Positions 8,772 through 17,468 of a DNA stretch of 64,000 bases are shown here, one piece after another. Location of the stretch: contig NZ_JYLN01000011.1 in assembly GCF_001439735.1 (NCBI RefSeq), positions 1 through 64,000 of the forward strand, in the 5' to 3' direction. Position 1 is the stretch's first letter; every line of letters begins with the position of its first letter. The DNA is from Pseudomonas paralactis. Its GTDB lineage: Bacteria; Pseudomonadota; Gammaproteobacteria; Pseudomonadales; Pseudomonadaceae. The notes under the pieces are model-generated. The model did not search any database. It was given only the letters and a program-made list of their open reading frames with translations, and had not been told where the DNA came from. The position numbers and the translations under genes are program-made.

Positions 8772-9776
8772 TCATTTCTGCGAAAATGCGACAAATGCCT
8801 GCACGACTTGCTCGATCTGTGCCCGGCTGACATCCAGATGCGTGACCATACGCAGGCGCGGCGCGGCGCTCAACTTGATCCCACGCTCTGCGGCAAAGGC
8901 TTTCAACGCTTGCGCCTGGTCGCCGATTTGCACATAGACCATGTTGGTCTGCACCGGCTCCACCGTATAACCGGCCTTGCGCAGCTCATCCCCCAGCCAC
9001 TGCGCGTTGGCGTGGTCCTCGGCCAGGCGTTGTACCTGATGATCGAGGGCATACAGCCCCGCCGCCGCCAGCGAACCCGCCTGGCGCATACCGCCACCGA
9101 CCATCTTGCGCAGGCGCCGGGCCTTGGCGATCAACGCCGTGGAACCGCACAGCACCGAGCCGACTGGCGCCCCAAGGCACTTGGACAGGCACACCGATAC
9201 CGAATCGAAATGCTTGGCGATGTCACGCGCGTCCACCCCCAGTTTGACCGCCGCGTTGTAGATCCGCGCGCCGTCCAGATGCAGCGCGAGGCCATGTTCA
9301 CGGGTAAACGCTCGCGCACTGGCCAGGTACTCCATCGGCAGGACCTTGCCCTGCATGGTGTTTTCCAGCGCCAGCAAGCGCGTGCGGGCAAAGTGGAAAT
9401 CATCAGGCTTGATCGCCGCCAGCACGTGGTCAAGGTCCAGAGAACCGTCCGCCTGCACTTCCAGCGGCTGCGGCTGGATCGAACCCAGCACCGCCGCCCC
9501 GCCGCCTTCGTACTTGTAGGTATGGGCCTGCTGGCCGACGATATATTCCTCGCCGCGTTCACAATGAGCCATCAATGCCAGCAGGTTGCTCATGGTGCCG
9601 GTGGGTACGAACAACGCCGCAGCGAAACCCAGGCGCTTGGCCAGTTCAGCCTCCAGCATGTTGACGCTGGGGTCTTCGCCATAGACGTCATCACCGCTGA
9701 CGGCACAGGCCATCGCGTCGAGCATACCGGGGGTGGGTTGGGTCACGGTGTCGCTGCGCAGGTCAATCACGGTCAT
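8772..9776 (-). CDS. ltaE: Low-specificity L-threonine aldolase
   Basis: This 334-residue PLP enzyme cleaves L-threonine or allo-threonine to glycine and acetaldehyde. Recognisable features are the start MTVIDLRSDTVTQPTPGML, the DDVYGEDP segment, HLDGARIYNA, and the PLP-lysine region SVCLSKCLGAPVGSVLCG (lysine near residue 200). The start at 9776 is chosen because it is the family start; the frame runs 36 codons further upstream with no support. It lies upstream of alaS in the same direction but about 150 bases away, so co-transcription is uncertain. Confidence 0.92.
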   Translation of the reverse strand: MTVIDLRSDTVTQPTPGMLDAMACAVSGDDVYGEDPSVNMLEAELAKRLGFAAALFVPTGTMSNLLALMAHCERGEEYIVGQQAHTYKYEGGGAAVLGSIQPQPLEVQADGSLDLDHVLAAIKPDDFHFARTRLLALENTMQGKVLPMEYLASARAFTREHGLALHLDGARIYNAAVKLGVDARDIAKHFDSVSVCLSKCLGAPVGSVLCGSTALIAKARRLRKMVGGGMRQAGSLAAAGLYALDHQVQRLAEDHANAQWLGDELRKAGYTVEPVQTNMVYVQIGDQAQALKAFAAERGIKLSAAPRLRMVTHLDVSRAQIEQVVQAFVAFSQK

Positions 9777-10233
9777 GAAGGGGGCCTCTAACAGAATGGA
9801 TAAGTCCTTTTGTGTGTGATTACTGCGGGCAAAGCCACGCAATATCAAGCCCCCCATGCATTCAATCGAATACCAACCAAACAAACCGATATAGCTTATC
9901 GATACGGCAACCGTGCAGTTTTTGAAAAACCGTGTTAAAAACTCTCCGCCGCCAGGGTTCTGGCGGCAACGTTCTCAGGGCGGGGTGCAATTCCCCACCG
10001 GCGGTAATTGCACGCAATGTGCATAGCCCGCGAGCGCTTGGCGTCTTGAACTGCTTCGGCAGGACGGCGACAAGGTCAGCAGACCCGGTGTGATCCCGGG
10101 GCCGACGGTCATAGTCCGGATGAAGAGAGAACGGGATTGGCACCTAAGGGCCGCGCGCCTGTTTGCGCACGCGTACCCTTAAATCCCATTCGATTCATAA
10201 CGCCCTGTTTTTTTCTTAAACAGGAGTCAGAAC
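9777..10233. other. Divergent region with FMN riboswitch
   Basis: The region lies between leftward ltaE and the rightward lumazine synthase gene. The left part should hold both promoters; the right part is the riboswitch at 9969-10133 and a leader. No gene is supported. Confidence 0.6.
9969..10133 (+). promoter_or_regulatory. FMN riboswitch (RFN element)
   Basis: The conserved RFN blocks are all visible in order: TTCTCAGGGCGGGGTG, AATTCCCCACCGGCGGTAAT, a variable arm, AGCCCGCGAGCG, then GGTCAGCAGACCCGGTG, CCGGGGCCGACGGTCATAGT and CCGGATGAAGAGAGAACG. It lies 100 bases upstream of the lumazine synthase start. FMN binding is expected to lower expression of that gene by termination or by hiding the ribosome binding site. 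Confidence 0.95.
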
Positions 10234-10743
10234 ATGCAACCCACCGCAATCGACAGCAAAAGCAAAAACCACCACGGCGAGCGTGTCGCGTTTATCCAGG
10301 CCTGCTGGCACAAGGATATCGTCGACCAATCGCGCAAAGGCTTCCTCGCCGAAATGATCGCCCAGGGCTACCAGGAATCGGACATCGACTTTTTTGAAGT
10401 CGGCGGTGCCTTTGAACTGCCCCTGCACGCCAAGCTGCTGGCCAAGACCGGTCGCTATGCGGGCATCGTCGCCGCCGCACTGGTGGTGGACGGTGGTATC
10501 TACCGTCACGAATTCGTCGCCCAATCGGTGGTCAGCGGTTTGATGCAGGTTCAACTGGAGACCGAAGTGCCGGTGTTCTCGGTGTCCCTGACGCCGCATC
10601 ATTTCCACGCCGGCAGCGAACACACCACGTTCTTCTATGAGCACTTCGTGCACAAGGGTCAGGAAGCTGCGCGCACCTGCGCCGATACCCTGCACAAGGT
10701 GAGGGCGATCCGCCGTAGCGAGCCGCGTGCTGTAGCGGTCTAA
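10234..10743 (+). CDS. 6,7-dimethyl-8-ribityllumazine synthase, type 2 (RibH2-like)
   Basis: This 169-residue protein condenses the pyrimidinedione and dihydroxybutanone phosphate precursors into lumazine, the penultimate step of riboflavin synthesis. Family features are RVAFIQACWHKDIV (residues 15-28), FFEVGGAFELPLHAKLL with the substrate-binding VGGAFE, VVDGGIYRHEFVA, and VPVFSVSLTPHHF. The HHF in place of the usual NNHF/QAxxR segment and the acidic-basic tail are like the type-2 (Brucella RibH2) branch. It stands alone behind an FMN riboswitch and is not in the usual ribBA-ribH-nusB cluster, so it is probably a second, inducible copy. Confidence 0.9.
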   Translation: MQPTAIDSKSKNHHGERVAFIQACWHKDIVDQSRKGFLAEMIAQGYQESDIDFFEVGGAFELPLHAKLLAKTGRYAGIVAAALVVDGGIYRHEFVAQSVVSGLMQVQLETEVPVFSVSLTPHHFHAGSEHTTFFYEHFVHKGQEAARTCADTLHKVRAIRRSEPRAVAV

Positions 10744-10750
10744 ACCCAGT

Positions 10751-10835
10751 GTGGGAGCTGGCTTGCCTGCGATGCAGACACCTGGGTGTATCAGTGATAC
10801 CCAGGTGATGCTATCGCAGGCAAGCCAGCTCCCAC
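10751..10835. repeat. REPIN (paired REP palindrome)
   Basis: GTGGGAGCTGGCTTGCCTGCGAT occurs at the left and its reverse complement at the right, with an imperfectly paired spacer (ACCTGGGTGTATCAGTGATACCCAGGT-like). It sits between the convergent lumazine synthase and astE genes. Elements of this type are dispersed by the RAYT transposase of Pseudomonas. Confidence 0.9.
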
Positions 10836-10861
10836 ATTTACATCGAGTCAGGCCTTGAGAT

Positions 10862-11866
10862 CTACACCAGGCCAGCATCCGTGGTTGGCACGATCAATAT
10901 CCCGGCGCGCAAGCCGTTCTTCACCTTTGGGTTGGGGAAGATGATGCGGGCGCCCTCCTCCTCGATCACCCAGCGGGTCTTGGCCACGTCTTCGGCCAGC
11001 AGGTAGCCCTTTTCCAATTCCGAAAAGTTTTCCACATCTGCGGGCAGGTGCATCAGGAAGGCGTCGCTGTGCTTGATCACTTCTCGCGCAACGGCGAAGA
11101 GTTGCAGGCCGTCGAGGCTACCGGTCTCAGGCTCGTTACCCTCGATGATCTGCTTCAGACGCGCTTCCAGGCGCGACACGTCCACACCGTCGTTCTGCCC
11201 GAACGGGCGCGCCTTGCCCAACTCCAGGGTGAACGCCTCGGCGCCGAGTTGCTCGTAGGTAAACGCGGTGAAGGTAATCGAGGTTTTGTTCTGCAGCAAC
11301 ACCGCTTGCATACCGGCGGCGTTCAGACGCGCCAGTTCACGGCGCGAATGTTGACGCCCTTCCTTCCACGGGTAGAGGGCAAACTGCTCGATCTTCGAAC
11401 CACGAATCGCGGTATGCAGGTCGTAATGCAGGCGCGAGCGGCCAGGCTGGCTGAAAAAGCTGCGGGCCAATTGCTCAAGCTCAGCGGCGCGCATCGCTTC
11501 GGGGCCGATGTTTTGTTCATGACGGCCGTTGAACAGCCGGTTGACGTCCAGTTCGAGGTAACGCTCACCGCGGCGCATGGCCTCGGTATTGCCGAACAGG
11601 AACAGAATACGGGTGCGGGGTTTGATTTCCCCGCGGGCAATGCCATGCAACAGGCGGTCGAGCAACTCGATCGGCGCGGTTTCGTTGCCATGGATGCCGG
11701 ACGACAGCAGCAGGTCGCTGCCATTGTCCCGGGCTTCAGGAGGGCGCACTTCAAGCGCGCCCTCGCTGAGCCAGCGCATCTGCACGCCGTCGACAGTCAG
11801 TTGAATTTTTTGCGCCGGTTCGCGACCGGCGAGGGTCAGTTCAAGCAGTTTGCCGAGGGCGAGCAT
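10862..11866 (-). CDS. astE: Succinylglutamate desuccinylase
   Basis: This 334-residue zinc enzyme (AruE/AstE) hydrolyses N-succinylglutamate to succinate and glutamate, the last step of arginine succinyltransferase catabolism. Zinc ligands are visible in SSGIHGNETAPIELL (H and E, about residues 55-69) and in LHYDLHTAIRGS (His, about 145); the catalytic Glu is in FTLELGKARPFG. It is the last gene of the leftward operon, 11 bases after the small protein gene, and is followed by a REPIN. Confidence 0.95.
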   Translation of the reverse strand: MLALGKLLELTLAGREPAQKIQLTVDGVQMRWLSEGALEVRPPEARDNGSDLLLSSGIHGNETAPIELLDRLLHGIARGEIKPRTRILFLFGNTEAMRRGERYLELDVNRLFNGRHEQNIGPEAMRAAELEQLARSFFSQPGRSRLHYDLHTAIRGSKIEQFALYPWKEGRQHSRRELARLNAAGMQAVLLQNKTSITFTAFTYEQLGAEAFTLELGKARPFGQNDGVDVSRLEARLKQIIEGNEPETGSLDGLQLFAVAREVIKHSDAFLMHLPADVENFSELEKGYLLAEDVAKTRWVIEEEGARIIFPNPKVKNGLRAGILIVPTTDAGLV

Positions 11867-11877
11867 AAGCAGCTTCC

Positions 11878-12165
11878 TTAGTGGTTGCAGCCAGGACCAT
11901 GGACGTGATCGTCGTCATCACCTTCAACGTCGGCCGGTTCCATTTCCAGTTGCAGGCTCATCAGGTTGGTCGCCAACGGGCGCATCAGCAGGTTGGCGTA
12001 CTCGGCGTCGCCCTCCTCCACGTCCACACCGATCAGCAACTGGCCACGGCCATCGTGCTGGATCCAGATCTCCTTGCCCTGCCAGACCACGGCGACGCGG
12101 GTGCATGAGGTTTCCAGCTGGGTGCCGTCGGTGTCTTCAAGGATCAGCTTCAGGGTGTCGGTCAT
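11878..12165 (-). CDS. Conserved small protein of the arginine catabolic operon with metal-binding-like tail
   Basis: This 95-residue protein is the counterpart of the unnamed gene between aruB and aruE in P. aeruginosa (PA0900). The body is a compact mixed alpha/beta sequence. The C-terminus is an acidic run followed by histidines and a cysteine (GDDDDHVHGPGCNH, residues 82-95), which looks able to bind metal. That could matter because the next gene encodes a zinc enzyme, but this is only inference. It is tightly packed in the operon. The start ATG at 12165 is the only sensible one. Confidence 0.75.
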   Translation of the reverse strand: MTDTLKLILEDTDGTQLETSCTRVAVVWQGKEIWIQHDGRGQLLIGVDVEEGDAEYANLLMRPLATNLMSLQLEMEPADVEGDDDDHVHGPGCNH

Positions 12166-12191
12166 AAATAAAATATCTCAGCCGTATGGCG

Positions 12192-13538
12192 TTAATTGAT
12201 CTGGAAAGGATAAACCGAGCCCAGTTTAAGGATTTGCGTCAGTTCATCCAGTGCCGTCCGGCACTCAAGCAGCAACTGCGGGTCAGCCAGGTCGGTTTCG
12301 CGCAGGCTGTCGCGGTAGTGCTTGTTGACCCATTGGGTCAGGGTGTCGTACAGCGGCGCGGTCATGATAACGCCTGGATTCACCGCCGCCAGTTCGGTTT
12401 TGTTCAAGGCAACGCGCAAGCGCAGGCACGCCGGGCCGCCGCCGTTTTGCATACTTTGCTTGAGGTCGAACACTTTGACTTCGCGGATCAGGCCACCGGA
12501 GTTGGTCAAGCCCTTGAGGTAATGCCATACGCGCTCATTGGCGCGGCATTCTTCCGGCACGATCAGCAGCATCGAGCCGTCAGCGCGGGTCAGTAACTGG
12601 CTGTTGAACAGGTAGGAACGCACAGCGTCTTCAACACTGACCTGGGCACGGGGCACACAGATGGACTGGAAGTTGCCGCCCAGCTTGCCCAGCTTGCCGT
12701 GCAGTTCGGCGAGCATCTGTTCGGTGTTGAGGAATGCATCCTCGTGATAGAACAGCACTTCACCGTTACCCACTGCGATCACATCGTTGTGGAACACGCC
12801 TGCGTCGATCACCGCCGGGTTCTGCTGGGCATAGACCACGCCGTCATCTTTCAGACCGTGCAGGCGTGCAACGGCTTGCGAGGCTTCAAGGGTCTGGCGT
12901 GCCGGGTACTTCTGCGGCGCTGGATAACGGCTGTCGAAGGCACTGCGGCCAAACACGAAGAACTCAACACCAGCCTCACCGTATTCACGGCAAAAGCGCG
13001 TGTGGTTGGCCGCGCCTTCATCGCCAAACTGCGCCACCGCCGGCAACGCGGCGTGGTGGGCGAAGTGCTTGGCGTCGGCAAACATCGCACCCAGTACGCG
13101 GCTGGTGGTGGGGTGTTCGATGCTGCGGTGATATTTGCAATTGAGATTGGCGGCGGTGAAATGCACGCGGCCATCTGCGGTGTCGGCGCTTGGGCTGACA
13201 GTCGCCGCGTTGGCGACCCACATGCTGGATGCCGAGCAACTGGCGACCAGCAACGGCATGGCCTGCTTGGCCGCCTGCTGGATCACCTGAGCGTCAGTGC
13301 CACTGAAACCGAGGTTGCGCAACGCGGCCACATCCGGGCGTTCCTGAGGGGCCAACACACCTTGCACAAAACCCATGTCCATCAGGGCCTTCATTTTCTG
13401 CAAGCCCTGCAGCGCCGCTTCCTTGGGGTTGGAAGACTGCTGGCTGTTACTTTGGGACGCGACGTTGCCGAAGGACAAACCGCCGTAGTTATGGGTCGGC
13501 CCCACTAGACCGTCAAAATTGACTTCACAGGATTTCAT
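12192..13538 (-). CDS. astB: N-succinylarginine dihydrolase
   Basis: This 448-residue enzyme (AruB/AstB) converts N-succinylarginine to succinylornithine, CO2 and two ammonia. Family markers are the start MKSCEVNFDGLVGPTHNYGG, CSASSMWVANAATVSPS, and the C-terminal GGGPACLRLRV segment with the catalytic Cys and NGGGPACLRLRV loop. Catalytic Glu and His lie in the region HFTAANL...HHAALP. The start at 13538 is chosen by the family N-terminus. A REPIN separates it from astD upstream, so translation is not coupled to astD. Confidence 0.95.
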   Translation of the reverse strand: MKSCEVNFDGLVGPTHNYGGLSFGNVASQSNSQQSSNPKEAALQGLQKMKALMDMGFVQGVLAPQERPDVAALRNLGFSGTDAQVIQQAAKQAMPLLVASCSASSMWVANAATVSPSADTADGRVHFTAANLNCKYHRSIEHPTTSRVLGAMFADAKHFAHHAALPAVAQFGDEGAANHTRFCREYGEAGVEFFVFGRSAFDSRYPAPQKYPARQTLEASQAVARLHGLKDDGVVYAQQNPAVIDAGVFHNDVIAVGNGEVLFYHEDAFLNTEQMLAELHGKLGKLGGNFQSICVPRAQVSVEDAVRSYLFNSQLLTRADGSMLLIVPEECRANERVWHYLKGLTNSGGLIREVKVFDLKQSMQNGGGPACLRLRVALNKTELAAVNPGVIMTAPLYDTLTQWVNKHYRDSLRETDLADPQLLLECRTALDELTQILKLGSVYPFQIN

Positions 13539-13604
13539 CGGCGAGGCTCCACGAACATCTGTTTTTATAGGCATCAAATCACTTGAATACACCACAGATC
13601 CATT

Positions 13605-13692
13605 GTGGGAGCGGGCTTGCTCGCGAATGCGGTATGTCATTCAACATTTGAAGTGACTGAACCACCGCTTTCGCGAGCAAGCCCGCTCCCAC
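13605..13692. repeat. REPIN inside the arginine operon
   Basis: GTGGGAGCGGGCTTGCTCGCGAA and its reverse complement flank a 40-base spacer. The element lies within the astD-astB intergenic gap, so it is transcribed as part of the operon mRNA and could act as an mRNA-stabilising or attenuating hairpin. Confidence 0.9.
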
Positions 13693-13694
13693 AT

Positions 13695-15161
13695 TTAGAT
13701 CAGCGTTATACCTGGCGTGAGCGTTGCCGGGACTATCAGGCTTGGCGTCTCCAGCGACGCCACCGGGTACGCGCAATAATCGGCCGCGTAATAAGCACTG
13801 GCGCGGTGGTTACCTGAGGCTCCGACACCGCCGAACGGTGCGGTACTGGCGGCGCCGGTCAACTGCTTGTTCCAGTTGACGATACCGGCACGGCTTTCCA
13901 GCCAGAACTGCTGGTAACGCGCTTGGCTGTCCGACAGCAGGCCAGCGGCCAGGCCGTATTGGGTGTTGTTGGCCTCAGCGATTGCGGCGGCAAAATCCGC
14001 GTAGCGAATCACTTGCAACAGTGGGCCGAAGAGTTCTTCGTCTTCGCGCTCGGCCACGCCCGTCACGTCGATAATGCCTGGGGTGAGCAACGCCGCCTGA
14101 TCCTGGGGTTGAGTCATCTCCAACAGCGCCACAGCCCCATTGGCCAACATAAGCGCCTGGGCGTCCATCAACGTCTTGGCCGCCGCCAGGGAAATCACCG
14201 AGCCCATAAACGGCGCCGGTTGCTGGTCGAAGGCCCCCACGTCAATGGTCGCGCTGACCGCTACCAGACGCGCCAGCAACGCATCGCCCCAGGCGCCTTG
14301 AGGCACCAACAGGCGACGGGCGCAGGTGCAACGCTGGCCAGCGGAAATAAACGCCGACTGGATAATGGTGTAAACGGCCGCATCCACGTCGGCCACTTCG
14401 TCCACAACCAGCGGGTTATTGCCGCCCATCTCCAGGGCGAGGATTTTGTCCGGGCGCCCCGAGAACTGCTGATGCAGATGGTTGCCGGTGCGGCTGGAGC
14501 CGGTGAAGAACAAGCCGTCTATGCCAGGGTTGGCGGCCAGGGCGATGCCGGTTTCCCGCGCGCCTTGCAACAGGTTCAACACACCCGCCGGCAGGCCGGC
14601 TTCGATCCAGCATTGCACGGTGAGCTCGGCCACTTTCGGGGTCAGCTCGCTGGGTTTGAACAACACGGTATTACCGGCCAGCAAGGCCGGGACGATATGG
14701 CCGTTGGGCAAATGCCCAGGGAAGTTGTAAGGGCCGAACACCGCCACCACACCGTGAGGCTTGTGACGTAATACCGCGGTGGCGTCGCCCAATGGGCCGC
14801 TCTTTTCGCCGGTGCGTTCACGATAGCTCTGCACTGAGATCGCGATCTTGTTGGCCATGCTGGTGACTTCAGTAGCCGATTCCCACAAGGGTTTACCGGT
14901 TTCCTCACCAATGCAGCGAGCGATTTCATCGGCACGGCTTTTGAGGGTGTTGGCAAAGGTTTCCAGCACGCTGATGCGATCTTCCAACGGCAGACGAGCC
15001 CACGCGGGGAATGCCTGGCGCGCCGCCTGCACGGCAGACTCAACCTGCTCGGCGGTAGCGCCGTTACCGGCCCACAGCACCTGCTGGGTCACCGGGTTGC
15101 GCGATTCGAACAGTTCACCCTGGCCAGCCAGCCAGCTACCTGCGATATACAGCGAATTCAT
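13695..15161 (-). CDS. astD: N-succinylglutamate 5-semialdehyde dehydrogenase
   Basis: This 488-residue NAD-dependent enzyme (AruD/AstD) oxidises succinylglutamate semialdehyde to succinylglutamate. It is an aldehyde dehydrogenase: the cofactor loop FFTGSSRTG (about residues 218-226), the general-base segment LEMGGNNPLVV (about 243-253), and the catalytic Cys in SAGQRCTCARR (about 278). The start codon overlaps the aruG stop by one base (TAATG), so the two are translationally coupled. The stop lies three bases from a REPIN. Confidence 0.96.
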   Translation of the reverse strand: MNSLYIAGSWLAGQGELFESRNPVTQQVLWAGNGATAEQVESAVQAARQAFPAWARLPLEDRISVLETFANTLKSRADEIARCIGEETGKPLWESATEVTSMANKIAISVQSYRERTGEKSGPLGDATAVLRHKPHGVVAVFGPYNFPGHLPNGHIVPALLAGNTVLFKPSELTPKVAELTVQCWIEAGLPAGVLNLLQGARETGIALAANPGIDGLFFTGSSRTGNHLHQQFSGRPDKILALEMGGNNPLVVDEVADVDAAVYTIIQSAFISAGQRCTCARRLLVPQGAWGDALLARLVAVSATIDVGAFDQQPAPFMGSVISLAAAKTLMDAQALMLANGAVALLEMTQPQDQAALLTPGIIDVTGVAEREDEELFGPLLQVIRYADFAAAIAEANNTQYGLAAGLLSDSQARYQQFWLESRAGIVNWNKQLTGAASTAPFGGVGASGNHRASAYYAADYCAYPVASLETPSLIVPATLTPGITLI

Positions 15162-16186
15162 TACTTGGACTCCCGAGCAGCAGACAACGGTACGGCGCGC
15201 ACTTGATCACCCACCACCAGCTGCAAGCGCTTGGCAGTCTGAGGATCGACCACCAGAGTACCTGCCGCCAGGCGGGCCGGTGCAGCAGTAATGCGGCAGT
15301 CTTCACGTTTGCGGTTATGGATCAGGAACGGCGTGGCGTCGTCCCCCGGCGTGCCGATGGCCAACACCAGCGACTGGCTGTCGCGCACCGCACGGATTTT
15401 GCTGGTTTCACATTCCACAGCCGGGCCGGCGTCGAAAATATCCACGTAGCCCTGGTAGCTGAAGCCTTCGCTCTTGAGCATGCTCAAGGCCGGCTCGGTG
15501 TCCGGATGGACCTTGCCGATCACATTGCGCGCATCCTCGGACAGGAAGCAGCTGTACAGCGGGAACTTCGGCATCAGCTCGGCGATAAACGCCTTGTTGC
15601 CCACACCGGTCAGGTAGTCGGCCTGGCTGAACTCCATCTTGAAGAAGTGGCGGCCCAGGCTTTCCCAGAACGGCGAACGCCCGGCGTCGTTGGATACACC
15701 GCGCATCTCGGCAATGATTTTGTTGCCGAACAACTGCGGGAATTCGGCGATAAACAACATGCGCGCCTTGGCCAACATGCGCCCGTTAAGCCCGTTGCGG
15801 TAATCGGCGTGCAAAAACAACGAGCACAATTCGGAATTGCCGGTGAGGTCGTTGGCCAAAAACAGCGTCGGAATCTCGCGGTAGATATTCAGCTCCTGGG
15901 AGGCGCTGACGGTCAGCCCGACCCGGAAGTTGTACCAGGGCTCACGCAGGCCCACGGCACCGGCAATGGCAGAAATACCCACCACGCGGCCTTCGTCGTT
16001 TTCCAGCACGAACAGGTAATCGGCATCGCCGCGCCCGGCTTCACCGCGAAAGGTTTTTTCCGCCCAGCCAACCCGGTGGGTCAGGCGCTCTTCGTTGGCC
16101 GGCAAGGTGGTGAGGCCGGTGCCGGTGCTGCGCGCCAGATCAATCAGGGCCGGTAAATCGCTGCTGCGTACGGGACGAACGATCAT
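15161..16186 (-). CDS. aruG: Arginine N-succinyltransferase, beta subunit
   Basis: This 341-residue protein is one of two homologous subunits of arginine succinyltransferase in Pseudomonas. It transfers succinate from succinyl-CoA to arginine, the first step of the pathway. The AstA signature is clear: MIVRPVRSSDLPALIDLARSTG, FVLENDEGRVVGISAI, FRVGLTVSASQELNIY, LFLHADYRNGLNGRMLAKARMLF. It lies between aruF (51 bases upstream) and astD (one-base overlap). Confidence 0.95.
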   Translation of the reverse strand: MIVRPVRSSDLPALIDLARSTGTGLTTLPANEERLTHRVGWAEKTFRGEAGRGDADYLFVLENDEGRVVGISAIAGAVGLREPWYNFRVGLTVSASQELNIYREIPTLFLANDLTGNSELCSLFLHADYRNGLNGRMLAKARMLFIAEFPQLFGNKIIAEMRGVSNDAGRSPFWESLGRHFFKMEFSQADYLTGVGNKAFIAELMPKFPLYSCFLSEDARNVIGKVHPDTEPALSMLKSEGFSYQGYVDIFDAGPAVECETSKIRAVRDSQSLVLAIGTPGDDATPFLIHNRKREDCRITAAPARLAAGTLVVDPQTAKRLQLVVGDQVRAVPLSAARESK

Positions 16187-16237
16187 GCTATCTCCTCGAA
16201 CGGGCCGCTGTTGTCAGCCACCCGCGAAACTCTGTTT

Positions 16238-17257
16238 TTATACCGCAACCAAACGCACGCTCGCGCCTTCGCCAACGCCCAGGGCTTCGGCGGCCGCCAG
16301 GTCCAGGGTCACTGGCTTGCCGGGCGCGTAGTCCAGCTCCAGCATCACCGCGCGGTAATCCTGCAACTGCGCGTTGCTCACCAGGTATTGGCGACCGACG
16401 CCCTTGACCATCTCGCCGATCTTCACCGGCACCACGCGGCTCTGGGCGATCGAGCGAATGCCCGACACCCGTGCGTGCAGCGTCGGGCCACCGTCAAAGA
16501 TGTCGATGTAGTGATCGGTCTCGAAGCCTTCGCGCATCAGGATGTCGAAGGTGATCTGCGCACGCGGGTGCACTTGGCCCATGGCCTCTTGGGCTTCGTC
16601 CGGCAGCAGCGGCACGTAGATCGGATAGTGCGGCATCAACTCGGCGAGGAAGGTACGGCTTTTCAGCCCGCACAGGCGCTCGGCGGCGGCATAGTTGAGG
16701 TCGAAGAAGTTGCGGCCAATGGCGTCCCAGAAGGGTGAATCACCGTTTTCGTCGCTGTAGCCGACAATCTCGGTCACCACCGAGTCGGCAAAGCGCTCGG
16801 GATGGCTGGCGACAAACAGCAGTCGGCCACGGGAATTGAGTTCCGACCACGGCGAACCGACCAGCTCAGGCACCACATAAAAGCTGGTGAGCAGGCTGTT
16901 GCCGGTAAGGTCGTGGCACTGGGAAAGCACGTGGATCTTGTTGTGGATCTTCAGCTCGCGGGAGGCGTGCACGAAGGTTTCGTTACGAAAGCTATAGAAC
17001 GGCTCGGAGTAACCCGCCGAGGCTACGATAGCCGAGCAGCCGGCGAGTTTGCCGGTCTCGGTGTCTTCCAGCACGAAGAAATAGCTCTCTTCACCGTTGA
17101 AACTCACCTCGGCCGCGAAAGAAGCTTCGCTGGCGGCGATCTTGTCGCTCAGGCGTTCCACATCATCCGGCAAGGAAGTAACACCAATCGGGCTGTCCGC
17201 AGCCAGACGCTGTACCTCGCCCAGATCAGCCATTTGCGCGGGGCGCATCACCAGCAT
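16238..17257 (-). CDS. aruF: Arginine/ornithine N-succinyltransferase, alpha subunit
   Basis: This 339-residue protein is the second succinyltransferase subunit and a paralogue of the adjacent aruG. The two share the same layout: an N-terminal MVMRPAQ-like segment, FFVLEDTETGKLAGCSAI, FRNETFVHASRELKIHNKI and the closing FDGGP/ARVSGIRSI region. P. aeruginosa AruF and AruG form a heteromer acting on arginine and ornithine. Upstream, a 200-base gap with a REPIN separates it from astC. Confidence 0.95.
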   Translation of the reverse strand: MLVMRPAQMADLGEVQRLAADSPIGVTSLPDDVERLSDKIAASEASFAAEVSFNGEESYFFVLEDTETGKLAGCSAIVASAGYSEPFYSFRNETFVHASRELKIHNKIHVLSQCHDLTGNSLLTSFYVVPELVGSPWSELNSRGRLLFVASHPERFADSVVTEIVGYSDENGDSPFWDAIGRNFFDLNYAAAERLCGLKSRTFLAELMPHYPIYVPLLPDEAQEAMGQVHPRAQITFDILMREGFETDHYIDIFDGGPTLHARVSGIRSIAQSRVVPVKIGEMVKGVGRQYLVSNAQLQDYRAVMLELDYAPGKPVTLDLAAAEALGVGEGASVRLVAV

Positions 17258-17349
17258 GGTGTCACTCCTTAACTCGAAAACTCACAGAGGAAAAAATGCC
17301 GGACACAGGCCCCGGATACACATCGGTCTCAATGTGTAAGCAGATCCAT

Positions 17350-17434
17350 GTGGGAGCTGGCTTGCCGGCGATACAGGCAACTCGGTATATCAACGGCACC
17401 GAGGTGATGCTATCGCAGGCAAGCCAGCTCCCAC
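17350..17434. repeat. REPIN between aruF and astC
   Basis: GTGGGAGCTGGCTTGCCGGCGAT at the left pairs with ATCGCAGGCAAGCCAGCTCCCAC at the right; the left arm has one change from the common form. It is the second REPIN transcribed within this operon. Confidence 0.88.
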
Positions 17435-17468
17435 ATTTGTCAGGTCCGGCCAATAAAATGTGTCGCTA

